Source: Erythrobacter sp. HKB08 (GTDB lineage: Bacteria > Pseudomonadota > Alphaproteobacteria > Sphingomonadales > Sphingomonadaceae). From it: 64,000 bases of DNA. The notes under the pieces are model-generated. The model was not told the origin of the DNA. It searched no databases and worked only from the letters and a program-made list of their open reading frames with translations. The stretch is from the NCBI RefSeq assembly GCF_004114695.1, contig NZ_CP035310.1, forward strand, positions 310,001 to 374,000, given 5' to 3'. Both the position numbers and the translations under genes were made by a program. Within the stretch, counting starts at the first letter, position 1, and every line of letters starts with the position of its first letter. Positions 32,637 to 40,970 of the stretch are shown here, piece after piece.

Positions 32637-33916
32637 GCACCCGCCCCCACGATGTGCGAGACATCGAACAGGGCGACGCCGCGCCTGCCGTCTTCGCAAT
32701 GATCGACTGCCACCATGGTCTCGGCACGATTCCAGCGAGGGTGAAGATCGCACTTCGCATCGCTGTCATCGCTGGTGACGCCGTGATGCATCGCCGCGAT
32801 GTCGACGCGGCTTTGATGCTGGAGGTCGTAGAGCATCAGCGTCAGTTGCCCGGAAGCGTCGGGATAGGTGTCGTTGACCATCCAGCCATGGGTGCGGGCG
32901 ACCATCGGGTGGCCGTCCTCGTCGAGAGCGGGCCATCCGAACCGGCGGCGCGGCTGCGTATTGCCGAACGTCACGGTGAAGAAACTCTCCGACAGCACGC
33001 GTTTCTTCCACCGGCCGGTCATCTTGCGGGCAAGAGACAGCAGCGGTTTGACGACAGGCAGGTTGAGCCCTCCGGCGGCGCGTACTTTTGCCAGCCCGCC
33101 GCCCGAGAAACGCGCCCATACAACCAGGCGGTCGTTGTCGAGCCAGTCGAAGTGGCTCACTTTCTCGTCACCGAGAACATGCAGGCCCGAGCCGTCGGCG
33201 CCGCACCCCATAAGACGCGTATAAAGCCCGCCATCCGCCGGAAAAAACCGGTGCAGGAAGACAAGGCGGCTGCCGTCAGGCGAAATGCTCGGATGGCTGA
33301 GGAAATGTCCCTCGCCCGAGCCCTGCCATGACGCGAGCACATCTTGGAGGCTGACGAGCATTCTCGCCTTGCCGCTCGCCATGTCGACTCGCCAAAGCCC
33401 GGTTTCCGAGGGTTCGGGGCGGTAGTCTTCCGACGCGAGAGAGGCATAGCCATACGCAGGCCAGAGCTTGGCAAGCAGCGCGAAATCCTGCGTTATCGCC
33501 CAGGTCCCGTCCGGCACGATGGAATAGACGCCGCGCTCGAGCCGCCGGGCTTCAGCGCCATCGGAGGTGCACACCACGCCCTCGCACTGGCCGCTTTCCG
33601 AAGCACGGTTGAAGACGAATTGGCCGGTGTCGCCGGGAAGCCATTGCTGCCGGGCGGCCTGCTGGAAGTTCCAGCATTCGGTCTCGGCCAGATCGCGGGT
33701 CGCGCCGGTATCGGGATTCCACGCAGCGATAGTGGCTGGCCGCGTGGTATCGACCATGTCGCAGGTGCCCGTCGGCAGGGACAGCAGCAGAAGCTCGCTC
33801 CCGTCGGGCGACCACGGGCAAAGGTCGTGGAACCCGAAGAACATGTTCCTGTCGCGCGGCGTCCTCGCCATGAGGCGCGCGCTCGGATTGGTCAGGCGGA
33901 TCGCTTCAGCGCTCAT
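32633..33916 (-). CDS. Beta-propeller protein (PD40/TolB-like repeats) of unknown function
   Basis: A 427-residue protein without signal peptide. At least three blades carry the PD40-type pattern, for example GFHDLCPWSPDGSELLLLSL, LSHPSISPDGSRLVFLHRF and CDLHPRWNRAETMVAVDHCE. The overall look is like the oligogalacturonide lyase/TolB-like propellers sometimes seen in glycan clusters, but no lyase function can be claimed. ATG at 33916 is chosen over 33943 because GAGGG lies about ten bases upstream. The gene overlaps glycosyltransferase genes on both sides. Confidence 0.72.
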   Translation of the reverse strand: MSAEAIRLTNPSARLMARTPRDRNMFFGFHDLCPWSPDGSELLLLSLPTGTCDMVDTTRPATIAAWNPDTGATRDLAETECWNFQQAARQQWLPGDTGQFVFNRASESGQCEGVVCTSDGAEARRLERGVYSIVPDGTWAITQDFALLAKLWPAYGYASLASEDYRPEPSETGLWRVDMASGKARMLVSLQDVLASWQGSGEGHFLSHPSISPDGSRLVFLHRFFPADGGLYTRLMGCGADGSGLHVLGDEKVSHFDWLDNDRLVVWARFSGGGLAKVRAAGGLNLPVVKPLLSLARKMTGRWKKRVLSESFFTVTFGNTQPRRRFGWPALDEDGHPMVARTHGWMVNDTYPDASGQLTLMLYDLQHQSRVDIAAMHHGVTSDDSDAKCDLHPRWNRAETMVAVDHCEDGRRGVALFDVSHIVGAGA

Positions 33917-34886
33917 CGGATAGCCGCCCTCGTGCAAATCCATGAATGTCGAGACCCGTCAGCTCGGCAAGGCGCTCGAGCCGAGCGTCGCGATCCTCGC
34001 ATCCGTCGAGCGCCCGTTTCAACTCGTAGCGTTTCGCATCGACGAGGAAGCGATACCAGAAGCCCTGCAACACGTGATAGACCAGCCCCGCGCGACCATC
34101 GAGAAAGCCCAGCTGGAAGATGTAGCGCCAGAGGAAATAGGCCAGCGGCCCGATGCCGAGCGGCAGGCGGTTGTAGAGCCTGGTCTTGATCGATCGCTTG
34201 CGTTTCGCCTGCGCGGTCGAGCCCTCGATCGCCCTATCCTCATCGCCCAATTCACCGAGCAGCGCATCGACCGCTTCGCGTGTCGCATAGGCATTGTGCT
34301 TGGTGGTGAAGAAGCCGAGATCGCCGAGGTTCTCGTCGGCAAATGTGCCCGCGACATGCGCGATATCGCCCTTTTCGAGCACCATGTGCTCGTCCATCCA
34401 GCGCTGTTCGATATGGGCACCGCCGGTGCGCCAGATGCGCAGCAGCCTGAGCGGATAGCGCCCGCCGAAGCGGATCCACTTGCCGAGGAAGATGTGCCGC
34501 CGGTCGAGGCTCACACCGCCGGTTGTCGCGGGCAGGCTTGGCAAGGTGCGGACGAGGCGCTCTACCAAATCCGGCCCGAGCCATTCGTCCGCATCGAGCC
34601 TCATGGTCCAGTCGCTGTCGATACCGCAATTGTCGAGCGCCCACTGGAACTGGTCGGCATAGTTGACCCACGGCCGCTCGAACACTTCCGCTCCGTGGGC
34701 GCGGGCAATCCCGCGCGTCGCATCGCGTGAACCCGAGTCCACCACTACGATGCGGCTGGCCAGCCCGCCCAGCGAAGCAATGGCGCGCGCAAGATGGCGC
34801 TCTTCGTCGCGGGTGAGGATGACGACAGTCAGCGAGGGGGCTTCGCGCTGCCCCCCCATGCCACTGCTGTCCGTCACGCTTCCCAT
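33906..34886 (-). CDS. Family 2 glycosyltransferase (WaaE/KdtX-like)
   Basis: A 326-residue enzyme with GT-A motifs LTVVILTRDEERHLARAI, VVVDSGSRDATRGIA and the metal-binding MRLDADEWLGPDL. The pattern PWVNYADQFQWALDNC is typical of WaaE/KdtX-type transferases acting on lipopolysaccharide cores or exopolysaccharides. The C-terminal part has a hydrophobic, likely membrane-associated stretch (GPLAYFLWRYIFQLGFLDG). The start is uncertain: ATG at 34886, GTG at 34892 or ATG at 34859 are all possible. The stop overlaps the propeller gene start. Confidence 0.85.
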   Translation of the reverse strand: MGSVTDSSGMGGQREAPSLTVVILTRDEERHLARAIASLGGLASRIVVVDSGSRDATRGIARAHGAEVFERPWVNYADQFQWALDNCGIDSDWTMRLDADEWLGPDLVERLVRTLPSLPATTGGVSLDRRHIFLGKWIRFGGRYPLRLLRIWRTGGAHIEQRWMDEHMVLEKGDIAHVAGTFADENLGDLGFFTTKHNAYATREAVDALLGELGDEDRAIEGSTAQAKRKRSIKTRLYNRLPLGIGPLAYFLWRYIFQLGFLDGRAGLVYHVLQGFWYRFLVDAKRYELKRALDGCEDRDARLERLAELTGLDIHGFARGRLSDER

Positions 34887-34958
34887 GCCCACGGGTCTAT
34901 GGCGCGCGCGCAGGCATGGGAAGCGGAGGTGACGGGTTTTGAACCGCCGGAATGTGGC

Positions 34959-36425
34959 TCAGGCCCTGCCGGTGCTGCGCAAGTGCCGTTTGAGCATGGA
35001 GGCGTTGAGCATGCCGATCATGCGGTGACCATGGTCGTTCGGGTGATAGCCATCGTCGCCGACATAGATATCGCCCGTTCCCCAGCCGCTCGGGGCGACG
35101 CTGGTCCCGCGACCGGTGATGTAGGCCGGGCCGACCTCGCGCACCGGCTCACCGGCGGCATGGGCATATCTGAGCGCGCCGTCGAAGCCGTAGATCTGCT
35201 TGCCGCCGGACAGGCCGACCGCGGTAACCACCACGCGTTCGCGGGTCGCGCCGCTGCCGATCTCGACGGTCGCACCGATCCGCAGGTTCGTGTCGGGCGT
35301 CGAACTCGAAGTATTGACCCGGAACCCGGCGGATGCGTCGACGGCGGTGGGCGTCCCCGTATTACCCGCACGGCCAGCGGCAAGATTGTCCATCAGCATG
35401 CCTGCATTGCCGACCGCCGGTCCCGAAAATTCCATCGGCATCTCGAGCAGGCTCATCCAGGCACCGCCCGCTTCGGTGAAGGCGGCCTTTGCGGCGTCGA
35501 GAACGTCCCAGCTTTCCGAGGGCCAGGCCTCGACGCCGAAGGCGGTATTCATCCCGCCTGCCACGACGCAGTCGGGCAGGGCCTTGCGCAACCGGCTGAC
35601 GAGCGAGCGCACGCCCGCGCCGACCGCCTGCGGGCCGTAGGACATGTCGTTCACGCTGCCGAACAGGAAGACGACTTCGGGCCGGTACGCGATGACATCC
35701 GCTTCGAGGCGCTCGTTCCAGTTGGGGCTGAGACCCGAGGCATTGGCGACATAACCGGTCCCGCCGATGCCCGAGGTCCAGACATCGTCCCACCCCATCG
35801 CGTCGGCGAACCAGTTGGTCCATCCGGTCGGGGCTGCGGTGGTGAAGCTGTCGCCCATGCAGATCGCGCGTGGCCCGCGAGCCGGCGCGGCCCAGATCCC
35901 GTCGCCCGTGCCGGTCCAGACACCGGCGAAAGCCGACTTATAGCTCACGAGATCGATGCGGCGCACATCGCGCGAAGCGAAATCGATGCGGATATATTGC
36001 TCACCGTCCGTCGTGATCGGATCGAGCGAGAGATACTGCCCGTCGATCTTGACCAGCACACCTTTGGAATTGTTCTGGAAGTGAAGCTCGATCGCGGCGC
36101 CATCGTGATAGAAAGAGAATTGCTGGCTGGCGGGAACGCGCGGCCCCGCCAGGTCGCTCGTCACCGTGGCAGCGCTGCGAAAGCCGAGAGTGGGGCCGGT
36201 CGTATCGGGCAGGCCGCGTGCGAAGGTGAAGTGCGCACCGGTCGGCTGCGATGCGATGGGGTAGGAAACGTTGCCGCTGCCCGCGAACCATGCGCGCGGC
36301 AGGCTCCGCGTGGAGGAAACGGCAAACGGCGGGGGCGAAGCCATTTGGGCGGCAACGTGATCGGCAGCCGGCATGGGCCATGGGCGAACGGGCGGGCTTG
36401 GCCGCGGCATGTGGAGCGCGCGCAT
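34959..36425 (-). CDS. SGNH/GDSL hydrolase with an inserted beta domain
   Basis: A 488-residue protein. Residues 60-180 form a beta-rich domain, followed by an SGNH esterase: block I AICMGDSFTT with the Ser nucleophile, block II TSGIGGTGY, block III FLFGSVNDM, and block V DDGYHPNDHGHRM with Asp and His. Between III and V about 80 residues are inserted (VDASAGFRVNTSS to AHAAGEPVREV), looking like a small beta domain. No clear signal peptide is seen; the N-terminus is Pro/Arg-rich. It could remove acyl groups from the polysaccharide. The ATG overlaps the stop of the small gene upstream by one base. Confidence 0.8.
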   Translation of the reverse strand: MRALHMPRPSPPVRPWPMPAADHVAAQMASPPPFAVSSTRSLPRAWFAGSGNVSYPIASQPTGAHFTFARGLPDTTGPTLGFRSAATVTSDLAGPRVPASQQFSFYHDGAAIELHFQNNSKGVLVKIDGQYLSLDPITTDGEQYIRIDFASRDVRRIDLVSYKSAFAGVWTGTGDGIWAAPARGPRAICMGDSFTTAAPTGWTNWFADAMGWDDVWTSGIGGTGYVANASGLSPNWNERLEADVIAYRPEVVFLFGSVNDMSYGPQAVGAGVRSLVSRLRKALPDCVVAGGMNTAFGVEAWPSESWDVLDAAKAAFTEAGGAWMSLLEMPMEFSGPAVGNAGMLMDNLAAGRAGNTGTPTAVDASAGFRVNTSSSTPDTNLRIGATVEIGSGATRERVVVTAVGLSGGKQIYGFDGALRYAHAAGEPVREVGPAYITGRGTSVAPSGWGTGDIYVGDDGYHPNDHGHRMIGMLNASMLKRHLRSTGRA

Positions 36426-36775
36426 CAGTCGAGCACCCACGCACTGGCAGTTGCCGTCGAGCCGAGCGACATTCGCTGGCGGACAGAGAACGGCAGCAGC
36501 GTCACCCCCGGAGCGAAAGTCAGCGGAAGCTGCGTCGTATCGGCGAGCTCGAAATTGAGCACGCCGCCCTGGCTGCAATCGACCAGCAGCGCCTTTCCGG
36601 GTTCGACAGCGGTATCCTCGACCAGCGCCCGCGCGGCCACATAAGGCGCCTCGACAACCGGGACGGGATTGGAAGGTGAGACAGGCAAGGCGGCGCCGTC
36701 GGCCCCTTCGGTTGCAACGGCGGCGAGCGGCACGAAGCGCGCTGGATGTCGGATGACGGGAGTAAGGTCAGGCAT
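36425..36775 (-). CDS. Small protein of unknown function, phage-like in appearance
   Basis: A 116-residue protein that I cannot assign. It is rich in Val, Ala and Pro, with the segment GAALPVSPSNPVPVVEAPYV, a style often seen in small phage structural or head-tail proteins, and a beta-rich second half. A strong AAAGGAG lies before the ATG. Its stop overlaps the SGNH hydrolase start by one base, so the two proteins are made together. The phage link is an impression, not a homology result. Confidence 0.65.
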   Translation of the reverse strand: MPDLTPVIRHPARFVPLAAVATEGADGAALPVSPSNPVPVVEAPYVAARALVEDTAVEPGKALLVDCSQGGVLNFELADTTQLPLTFAPGVTLLPFSVRQRMSLGSTATASAWVLD

Positions 36776-36829
36776 AGATGGCTCCTTTCGAACCAGTGCC
36801 TAACCAAATGGGTTATCTGTAGGAAAGCT

Positions 36830-38020
36830 CTATTTCGCTGCGCGAGCCTCGATCGACAGGAGTTCGATTAACCGCGCCGCAACCGCAACGATTTCGAATT
36901 GCTGCTCGAACAGCTTCCTGCCCCGCTCGCCCATCGCGTCGCGCTCGCTAGCCTCGAGCGAAGCGATTTCCCGGATCGCTGCGGCGGCACCATCGACATC
37001 GGTTGCGCAGACGATGCCTGCCCTCGCGCGCACGATTTCCGGTGCGATATTGACCTGGTCGGAGATGACGACGGGGCGGCTGCAGGCAAGCGCTTCCGCG
37101 ACGATCACGCCGAAATTCTCCTGATGCGAGATGAGCGCCATCGCTTCGCAGCCTTGAAGCGCGCCCCATTTGGCGTCGCCCTGCAGCATGCCCGGCCATG
37201 CGATCCGTTCACCGGCGCGCCTGGCGCTTTGGCGAGAAAGCAGCGCCTGCCGGTAGTCGTCATCGCCCGGCCCGGCCATGACGAGCGCGTAGTCGTGCTG
37301 GTCCAGCGTAGCCTCGAACGCATCGAGCAGGATTTCGCACCCTTTCTTGGGATGCAGCCTGCTCATGAAGAGCAGGTACGGCCTCTCCCCGATCTCAGGC
37401 ACCAGCTTGCGAAAGGCTTCGACCTGGCCCGGCGCGAACGGCGGCACGCTCGTGCCGTAGCCGACAATCTCGCCGCGCACACCCCATGGCTTCCATGTGC
37501 CGCGCGCCAATTCCAGCTCGCGCTCGCAAGTGAACGCGCCGGCTGTCGCCGCATGCATCAGCGGGCCTTCGTTCACGCGCCACAGAACACGCTTCACGGC
37601 ATCCTTCAGCGGGTATTGCTCCCGGAACCATGGGTCGAGCATGCCGTGGGGAAACACGACATAGGGGATACCCGATCCGGGCAGCACCAGGCGCGCCGCC
37701 CGCGTCGCGTAATTCCACAAGCCGTCGACGATAACCCCGTCGTAGGAAGCGAGATTGTCCGCCAGCCAATTCACCGCCTCGGGCGAACGCCGTGCCCAGC
37801 GCCGCAACGAGGCAAGCGGCCCGGACCCGTCGGGCGCTGGCGCACCCTTCGCGTGGACCGGCATCGGGCAGTCGCTCACCCAAGGATCGTCAGGCCGATC
37901 AAGCGTAAGCATCTCGGACGAGTGGCCGGCTGCCTCGAAAGCCTCGTGAAGCCGAAGCACCCCTTCGACCGGGCCGCCGCCATCCGGGTTGCAGCTCGCA
38001 ATGACGTGCAGCAGCTTCAT
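36830..38020 (-). CDS. Family 4 glycosyltransferase
   Basis: A 396-residue GT-B enzyme. The N-terminal LLHVIASCNPDGGGPVEGVLRL and the central FPHGMLDPWFREQYPLKDAVKRVLW are typical of exopolysaccharide transferases. The donor domain shows FMSRLHPKKGCEILLDAF, LVMAGPGDDDY and LISHQENFGVIVAEALACSRPVVIS. The ATG overlaps the stop of the upstream polymerase gene by four bases. Confidence 0.9.
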   Translation of the reverse strand: MKLLHVIASCNPDGGGPVEGVLRLHEAFEAAGHSSEMLTLDRPDDPWVSDCPMPVHAKGAPAPDGSGPLASLRRWARRSPEAVNWLADNLASYDGVIVDGLWNYATRAARLVLPGSGIPYVVFPHGMLDPWFREQYPLKDAVKRVLWRVNEGPLMHAATAGAFTCERELELARGTWKPWGVRGEIVGYGTSVPPFAPGQVEAFRKLVPEIGERPYLLFMSRLHPKKGCEILLDAFEATLDQHDYALVMAGPGDDDYRQALLSRQSARRAGERIAWPGMLQGDAKWGALQGCEAMALISHQENFGVIVAEALACSRPVVISDQVNIAPEIVRARAGIVCATDVDGAAAAIREIASLEASERDAMGERGRKLFEQQFEIVAVAARLIELLSIEARAAK

Positions 38021-39345
38021 CGGCGATTGGGGGACAGTTTCTCGGCTTGCGGCGCAAAGGTGATCGGCCGCCACCACCCCGGCTCGGGACGAGCCTCGCG
38101 GATTATCCAGAGCAGGGTGACGATCTGGAAAGCAGCGGTGAACCGCTCGGTCGATCCGAAGGGCGAGAAGGGTATCGCCCAGACCAGCCCGACAGCGAGG
38201 AAGGCGACCAGCGGCAGCAAGGGCTCGCGGCTCTTCAAGAGGCGATAGCTGGCGATGAAAGGCAGGGTGAAAATGTACAGCCAGAACACGGCCCCGAGCA
38301 CCCCTGCCTCGACCCAGGATCCGAAGAAATAGCTGTGCGTCGGGATCAGCTCGCGGCGCTGGAAGAACGGGTCTTCCCAATCCATTCCGAGCCGAAGGCG
38401 AAGCGAGCGATAGAGCTCGACATAGCGCCGGTCCTTCGCCCAGCTGCCGTGCCCGATGATCGGGGAATCGGCGATTGCCCGCACCGAGATCAGGCTTTCA
38501 GAGCGTCCACCGAGCAGCAGCGAGATCTCGCCCGATGTCTGCTTCTCGTGCTTGACCTGTGCCTCGGTGCCGAGCGCACCCGATCGCGCGATATCGCCGT
38601 AACCTGCACTGATCGCGCCTGCCCCGATGATCCCTCCGATAAGCAGGATGACGAAGCCAGTCGGCCTTATCCGCTGCTGCAGGGCGGGCCAGCGTTCCAC
38701 CATGATGACGAGCATGCAGATGACCGCCGCAAGCGCGATCACTACGAATGCGGATCGCGCGTTCTGGAACAGCACGAAAGCTGCAAGGCCGCCGAGCAGG
38801 AGCGGAGCGAGCTTGCGCAAGTGCGGGGCGAACCGCGCCGCGAGGATCAGGGACGAGGCAAGAATGAAGACCGCCGCCTGGTCGTAGCCGAACTTCCATT
38901 CGGCTCCCTCGTATTCCTCCAGCACGCCTAAGCCGGCGGCCAGTCCCATGCCGAGGGCGAAGGCCACCAGGTAAGCTCGGCGGCGCGGCAGGAAGAGCCA
39001 GAGCGCCGCGATCTGGATGCCGAAGAAGGCGATCTTGGCCCAAACCCTCAAATAGTCCTGCGGCGCGGTATCCCGGACGAGGTCGGTCACGATTTGCGAT
39101 ACGAGCCACAGGGCGAGGAGTATGAAGACGGTCTTGATCCGCGCGAGCCGCTCGATCGCATCGGGCGCCTTGAGCAGGAATACGAACAAGGCGACGCCGA
39201 TCAGGTCGGTCAGGTACAGGCGCCCGAAGAACTCGATGACTACCAGCCGGGTCAGGGGATAGGCGAAGGCGACCAGCACCCAGGGATCGAATTCGATCCG
39301 CCCCCTTTCGCGGGATTGTGCCAGTGTCTGGTCGATCGTACTCAT
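38017..39345 (-). CDS. O-antigen ligase/polymerase family membrane protein (second copy)
   Basis: A 442-residue polytopic protein with ten or more hydrophobic helices. The large periplasmic loop (about residues 270-370) carries GGRSESLISVRAIADSPIIGHGSW and IPTHSYFFGSWVEAGVLGA, with the His and Arg pattern of Wzy/WaaL proteins. It differs clearly from the plus-strand member at 24771. One may act as polymerase and the other as ligase, or they may serve two glycans. It is coupled by ATGA overlaps to a glycosyltransferase on each side. Confidence 0.85.
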   Translation of the reverse strand: MSTIDQTLAQSRERGRIEFDPWVLVAFAYPLTRLVVIEFFGRLYLTDLIGVALFVFLLKAPDAIERLARIKTVFILLALWLVSQIVTDLVRDTAPQDYLRVWAKIAFFGIQIAALWLFLPRRRAYLVAFALGMGLAAGLGVLEEYEGAEWKFGYDQAAVFILASSLILAARFAPHLRKLAPLLLGGLAAFVLFQNARSAFVVIALAAVICMLVIMVERWPALQQRIRPTGFVILLIGGIIGAGAISAGYGDIARSGALGTEAQVKHEKQTSGEISLLLGGRSESLISVRAIADSPIIGHGSWAKDRRYVELYRSLRLRLGMDWEDPFFQRRELIPTHSYFFGSWVEAGVLGAVFWLYIFTLPFIASYRLLKSREPLLPLVAFLAVGLVWAIPFSPFGSTERFTAAFQIVTLLWIIREARPEPGWWRPITFAPQAEKLSPNRR

Positions 39346-40565
39346 GGCCCGCCGTGCTCGCTCGCCGCCTGTTCCAAGGCTATGGCAAATCGCTCGAGCA
39401 AGACAGGGGCCGACCAGCGTTCGCGCGCAAGTTCCCCGGCTTTCTTGCCGAGCCGGACGCGCAGCCCCTCGTCGCTTGCCAGCCGTTCGACCGCCATGGC
39501 GAGCGAGGCCGCATCTCCGGGTTCGGCAAGGATGCCGCAGGGTGCAACCTCTTCGCCGAGCGCGGTGGCCGGATCGGCAGTCGCGACGACCGGACGGCCA
39601 GAAGCGAGCATGTTGGTCAGCTTTGATGGCAGCACGAGGTCGGCGGCCCCGGCGATCTGGGTCAGCACGTGAATATCCGCCATGGCGAGCAGCGCGCCCA
39701 GGTCGCGGCGCTCGACCAGCGGGCGGATATGCAGGTTCGTCGTTCCTTCCGCATCGGCCTCGAGAGCCTCGCGCGCGGTGCCTTCCCCGCACACGACCCA
39801 TTGGACATCGCTTCGCCCGGCCGTCAGGCGCGCGGCCTCGCCGATGATATGCGCGCCCTGCTTGAGCGCGAGATTGCCCGAATAGAGCGCGATCGGCCCG
39901 TCCGGGATCGCGAGCTTCCTGCGCAGCTGCTCCACTTCCTCCGCTCTGGCTGCGAGGTCGGTGTCGGCCCAGTTGCGCAGCTCGATCGCGCGTTGCGGCG
40001 CCGCGCCCTTCTCGATCGCCTTCGCCACCATCGGCCGGGATATCGAGCTGACATGGTCGAAGCCCGCGATGACCCGGCGCTCGAATGCCGATCCCATGCG
40101 TGCAAGCATGCCGCTCGACAGCAGGCCGGTAGCCACCGCTGCCTCGACTTCGAAATCCTGGATATGCAGCCAGGAGGCCGCGCCCCACTTGCGCGCGAAG
40201 CCAAGCGCTACGGGCGCCGCGACGAGAGAAGGCGCGATGGCGAGGACAAGGTCCTGCCGGTCCAGCTTCGTCATTGCCCTGCGCGCGCTCCGCGCGAAGC
40301 TCAGGTAATGCGCCATGCGTGATGCCGCGCGCGGACGAGCGGGAATGAAATGCGAAACCCTGACGACGGTGACGCCGTTCTCGACGCTGCGGCTGCCGTG
40401 CTTGTCGAAACCGGGGGCGAGCCGCCAGTCGGGGTAATAGGGATTGCCCGCGACAACCGTCACATCGTGGCCCCGCCGTGCGAGGAACTCCGCGAGCCCG
40501 CTCGTGTATGGCCCGATCCCGATCGGTTCGGGGGCATAGTTCAGTCCGAGAATGGCGATCTTCAT
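39342..40565 (-). CDS. WcaI-like family 4 glycosyltransferase
   Basis: A 407-residue enzyme resembling the colanic acid transferase WcaI. Diagnostic segments are MKIAILGLNYAPEPIGIGPYTSGLAEFLARRGHDVTVVAG, GNPYYPDWRLAPGF and ASWLHIQDFEVEAA near the N-terminus, and IALYSGNLALKQGAHII with GAADLVLPSKLTNMLASGRPVVA in the donor domain. Together with gmd, fcl and the WcaF-like protein it gives the locus a colanic acid-like, fucose-containing character. It is the first gene of the minus-strand arm. Confidence 0.9.
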   Translation of the reverse strand: MKIAILGLNYAPEPIGIGPYTSGLAEFLARRGHDVTVVAGNPYYPDWRLAPGFDKHGSRSVENGVTVVRVSHFIPARPRAASRMAHYLSFARSARRAMTKLDRQDLVLAIAPSLVAAPVALGFARKWGAASWLHIQDFEVEAAVATGLLSSGMLARMGSAFERRVIAGFDHVSSISRPMVAKAIEKGAAPQRAIELRNWADTDLAARAEEVEQLRRKLAIPDGPIALYSGNLALKQGAHIIGEAARLTAGRSDVQWVVCGEGTAREALEADAEGTTNLHIRPLVERRDLGALLAMADIHVLTQIAGAADLVLPSKLTNMLASGRPVVATADPATALGEEVAPCGILAEPGDAASLAMAVERLASDEGLRVRLGKKAGELARERWSAPVLLERFAIALEQAASEHGGP

Positions 40566-40665
40566 GGGCTATTTCGGAGGTAATGCAACCGCGCAGCCGC
40601 CACCAGCATACACTCCGGATTAATCCCCCTCGGGCTATGGAAATGGCGGAAATTCGCGGTTTCGG

Positions 40666-40694
40666 TTGACCTGCGAATCGCGAAACGGCAGAAT
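40666..40694 (+). promoter_or_regulatory. Candidate promoter of the small exported protein gene
   Basis: TTGACC and CAGAAT are separated by exactly 17 bases, a good fit to a housekeeping -35/-10 pair (five and four of six matches). The implied transcript would start near 40701, leaving a short leader with the GGAG ribosome site at its 5' end. The divergent WcaI-like gene begins 100 bases away. Confidence 0.45.
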
Positions 40695-40714
40695 CTGTTG
40701 CCGGAGAACGAGTT

Positions 40715-40948
40715 GTGAGACGCATTGTTACCCTGCTGGCCGGCGCGAGCCTGGCCCTTGGCGCGGTTTCCGCGCAGGCAGCCGTGCGTCCGCAGGTCGC
40801 TGAATTCGGCATCATCGCCGATGACGATTACCAGGCAAAGGAACGCTTTGGCTGGGCTTGGGCCGGGGTAGCGATCCTGCTCGGTCTCGGCGTAGTCCTG
40901 TTCGTCAACGACGATCCCGGCAGCCCGCGCGGCAACAGCCCGCGCTGA
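40715..40948 (+). CDS. Small exported or membrane protein of unknown function
   Basis: A 77-residue protein starting at GTG with GGAG eight bases upstream. It has a signal peptide (cleavage near SAQA, residue 22), a short acidic segment (FGIIADDDYQAKE) and one hydrophobic helix (WAGVAILLGLGVVLFV), ending in a Pro/Ser/Arg tail. The mature form would be about 55 residues. It sits alone on the plus strand between two minus-strand glycan genes and has its own promoter candidate. Confidence 0.65.
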   Translation: MRRIVTLLAGASLALGAVSAQAAVRPQVAEFGIIADDDYQAKERFGWAWAGVAILLGLGVVLFVNDDPGSPRGNSPR

Positions 40949-40970
40949 CCGCCAACCCTTTAGCAAATAC

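Noticed and set aside
34794..36644. A 616-codon plus-strand open frame opposite the SGNH hydrolase gene
   Set aside because: The opposite frame has SGNH motifs and a linked ribosome site; this frame has none and is rich in Arg, Gly, Ala and Asp in the shadow manner.
36425..36775. Prophage remnant in the glycan locus
   Set aside because: Only one small protein has a phage-like look; no integrase, terminase, capsid or attachment sites were found.
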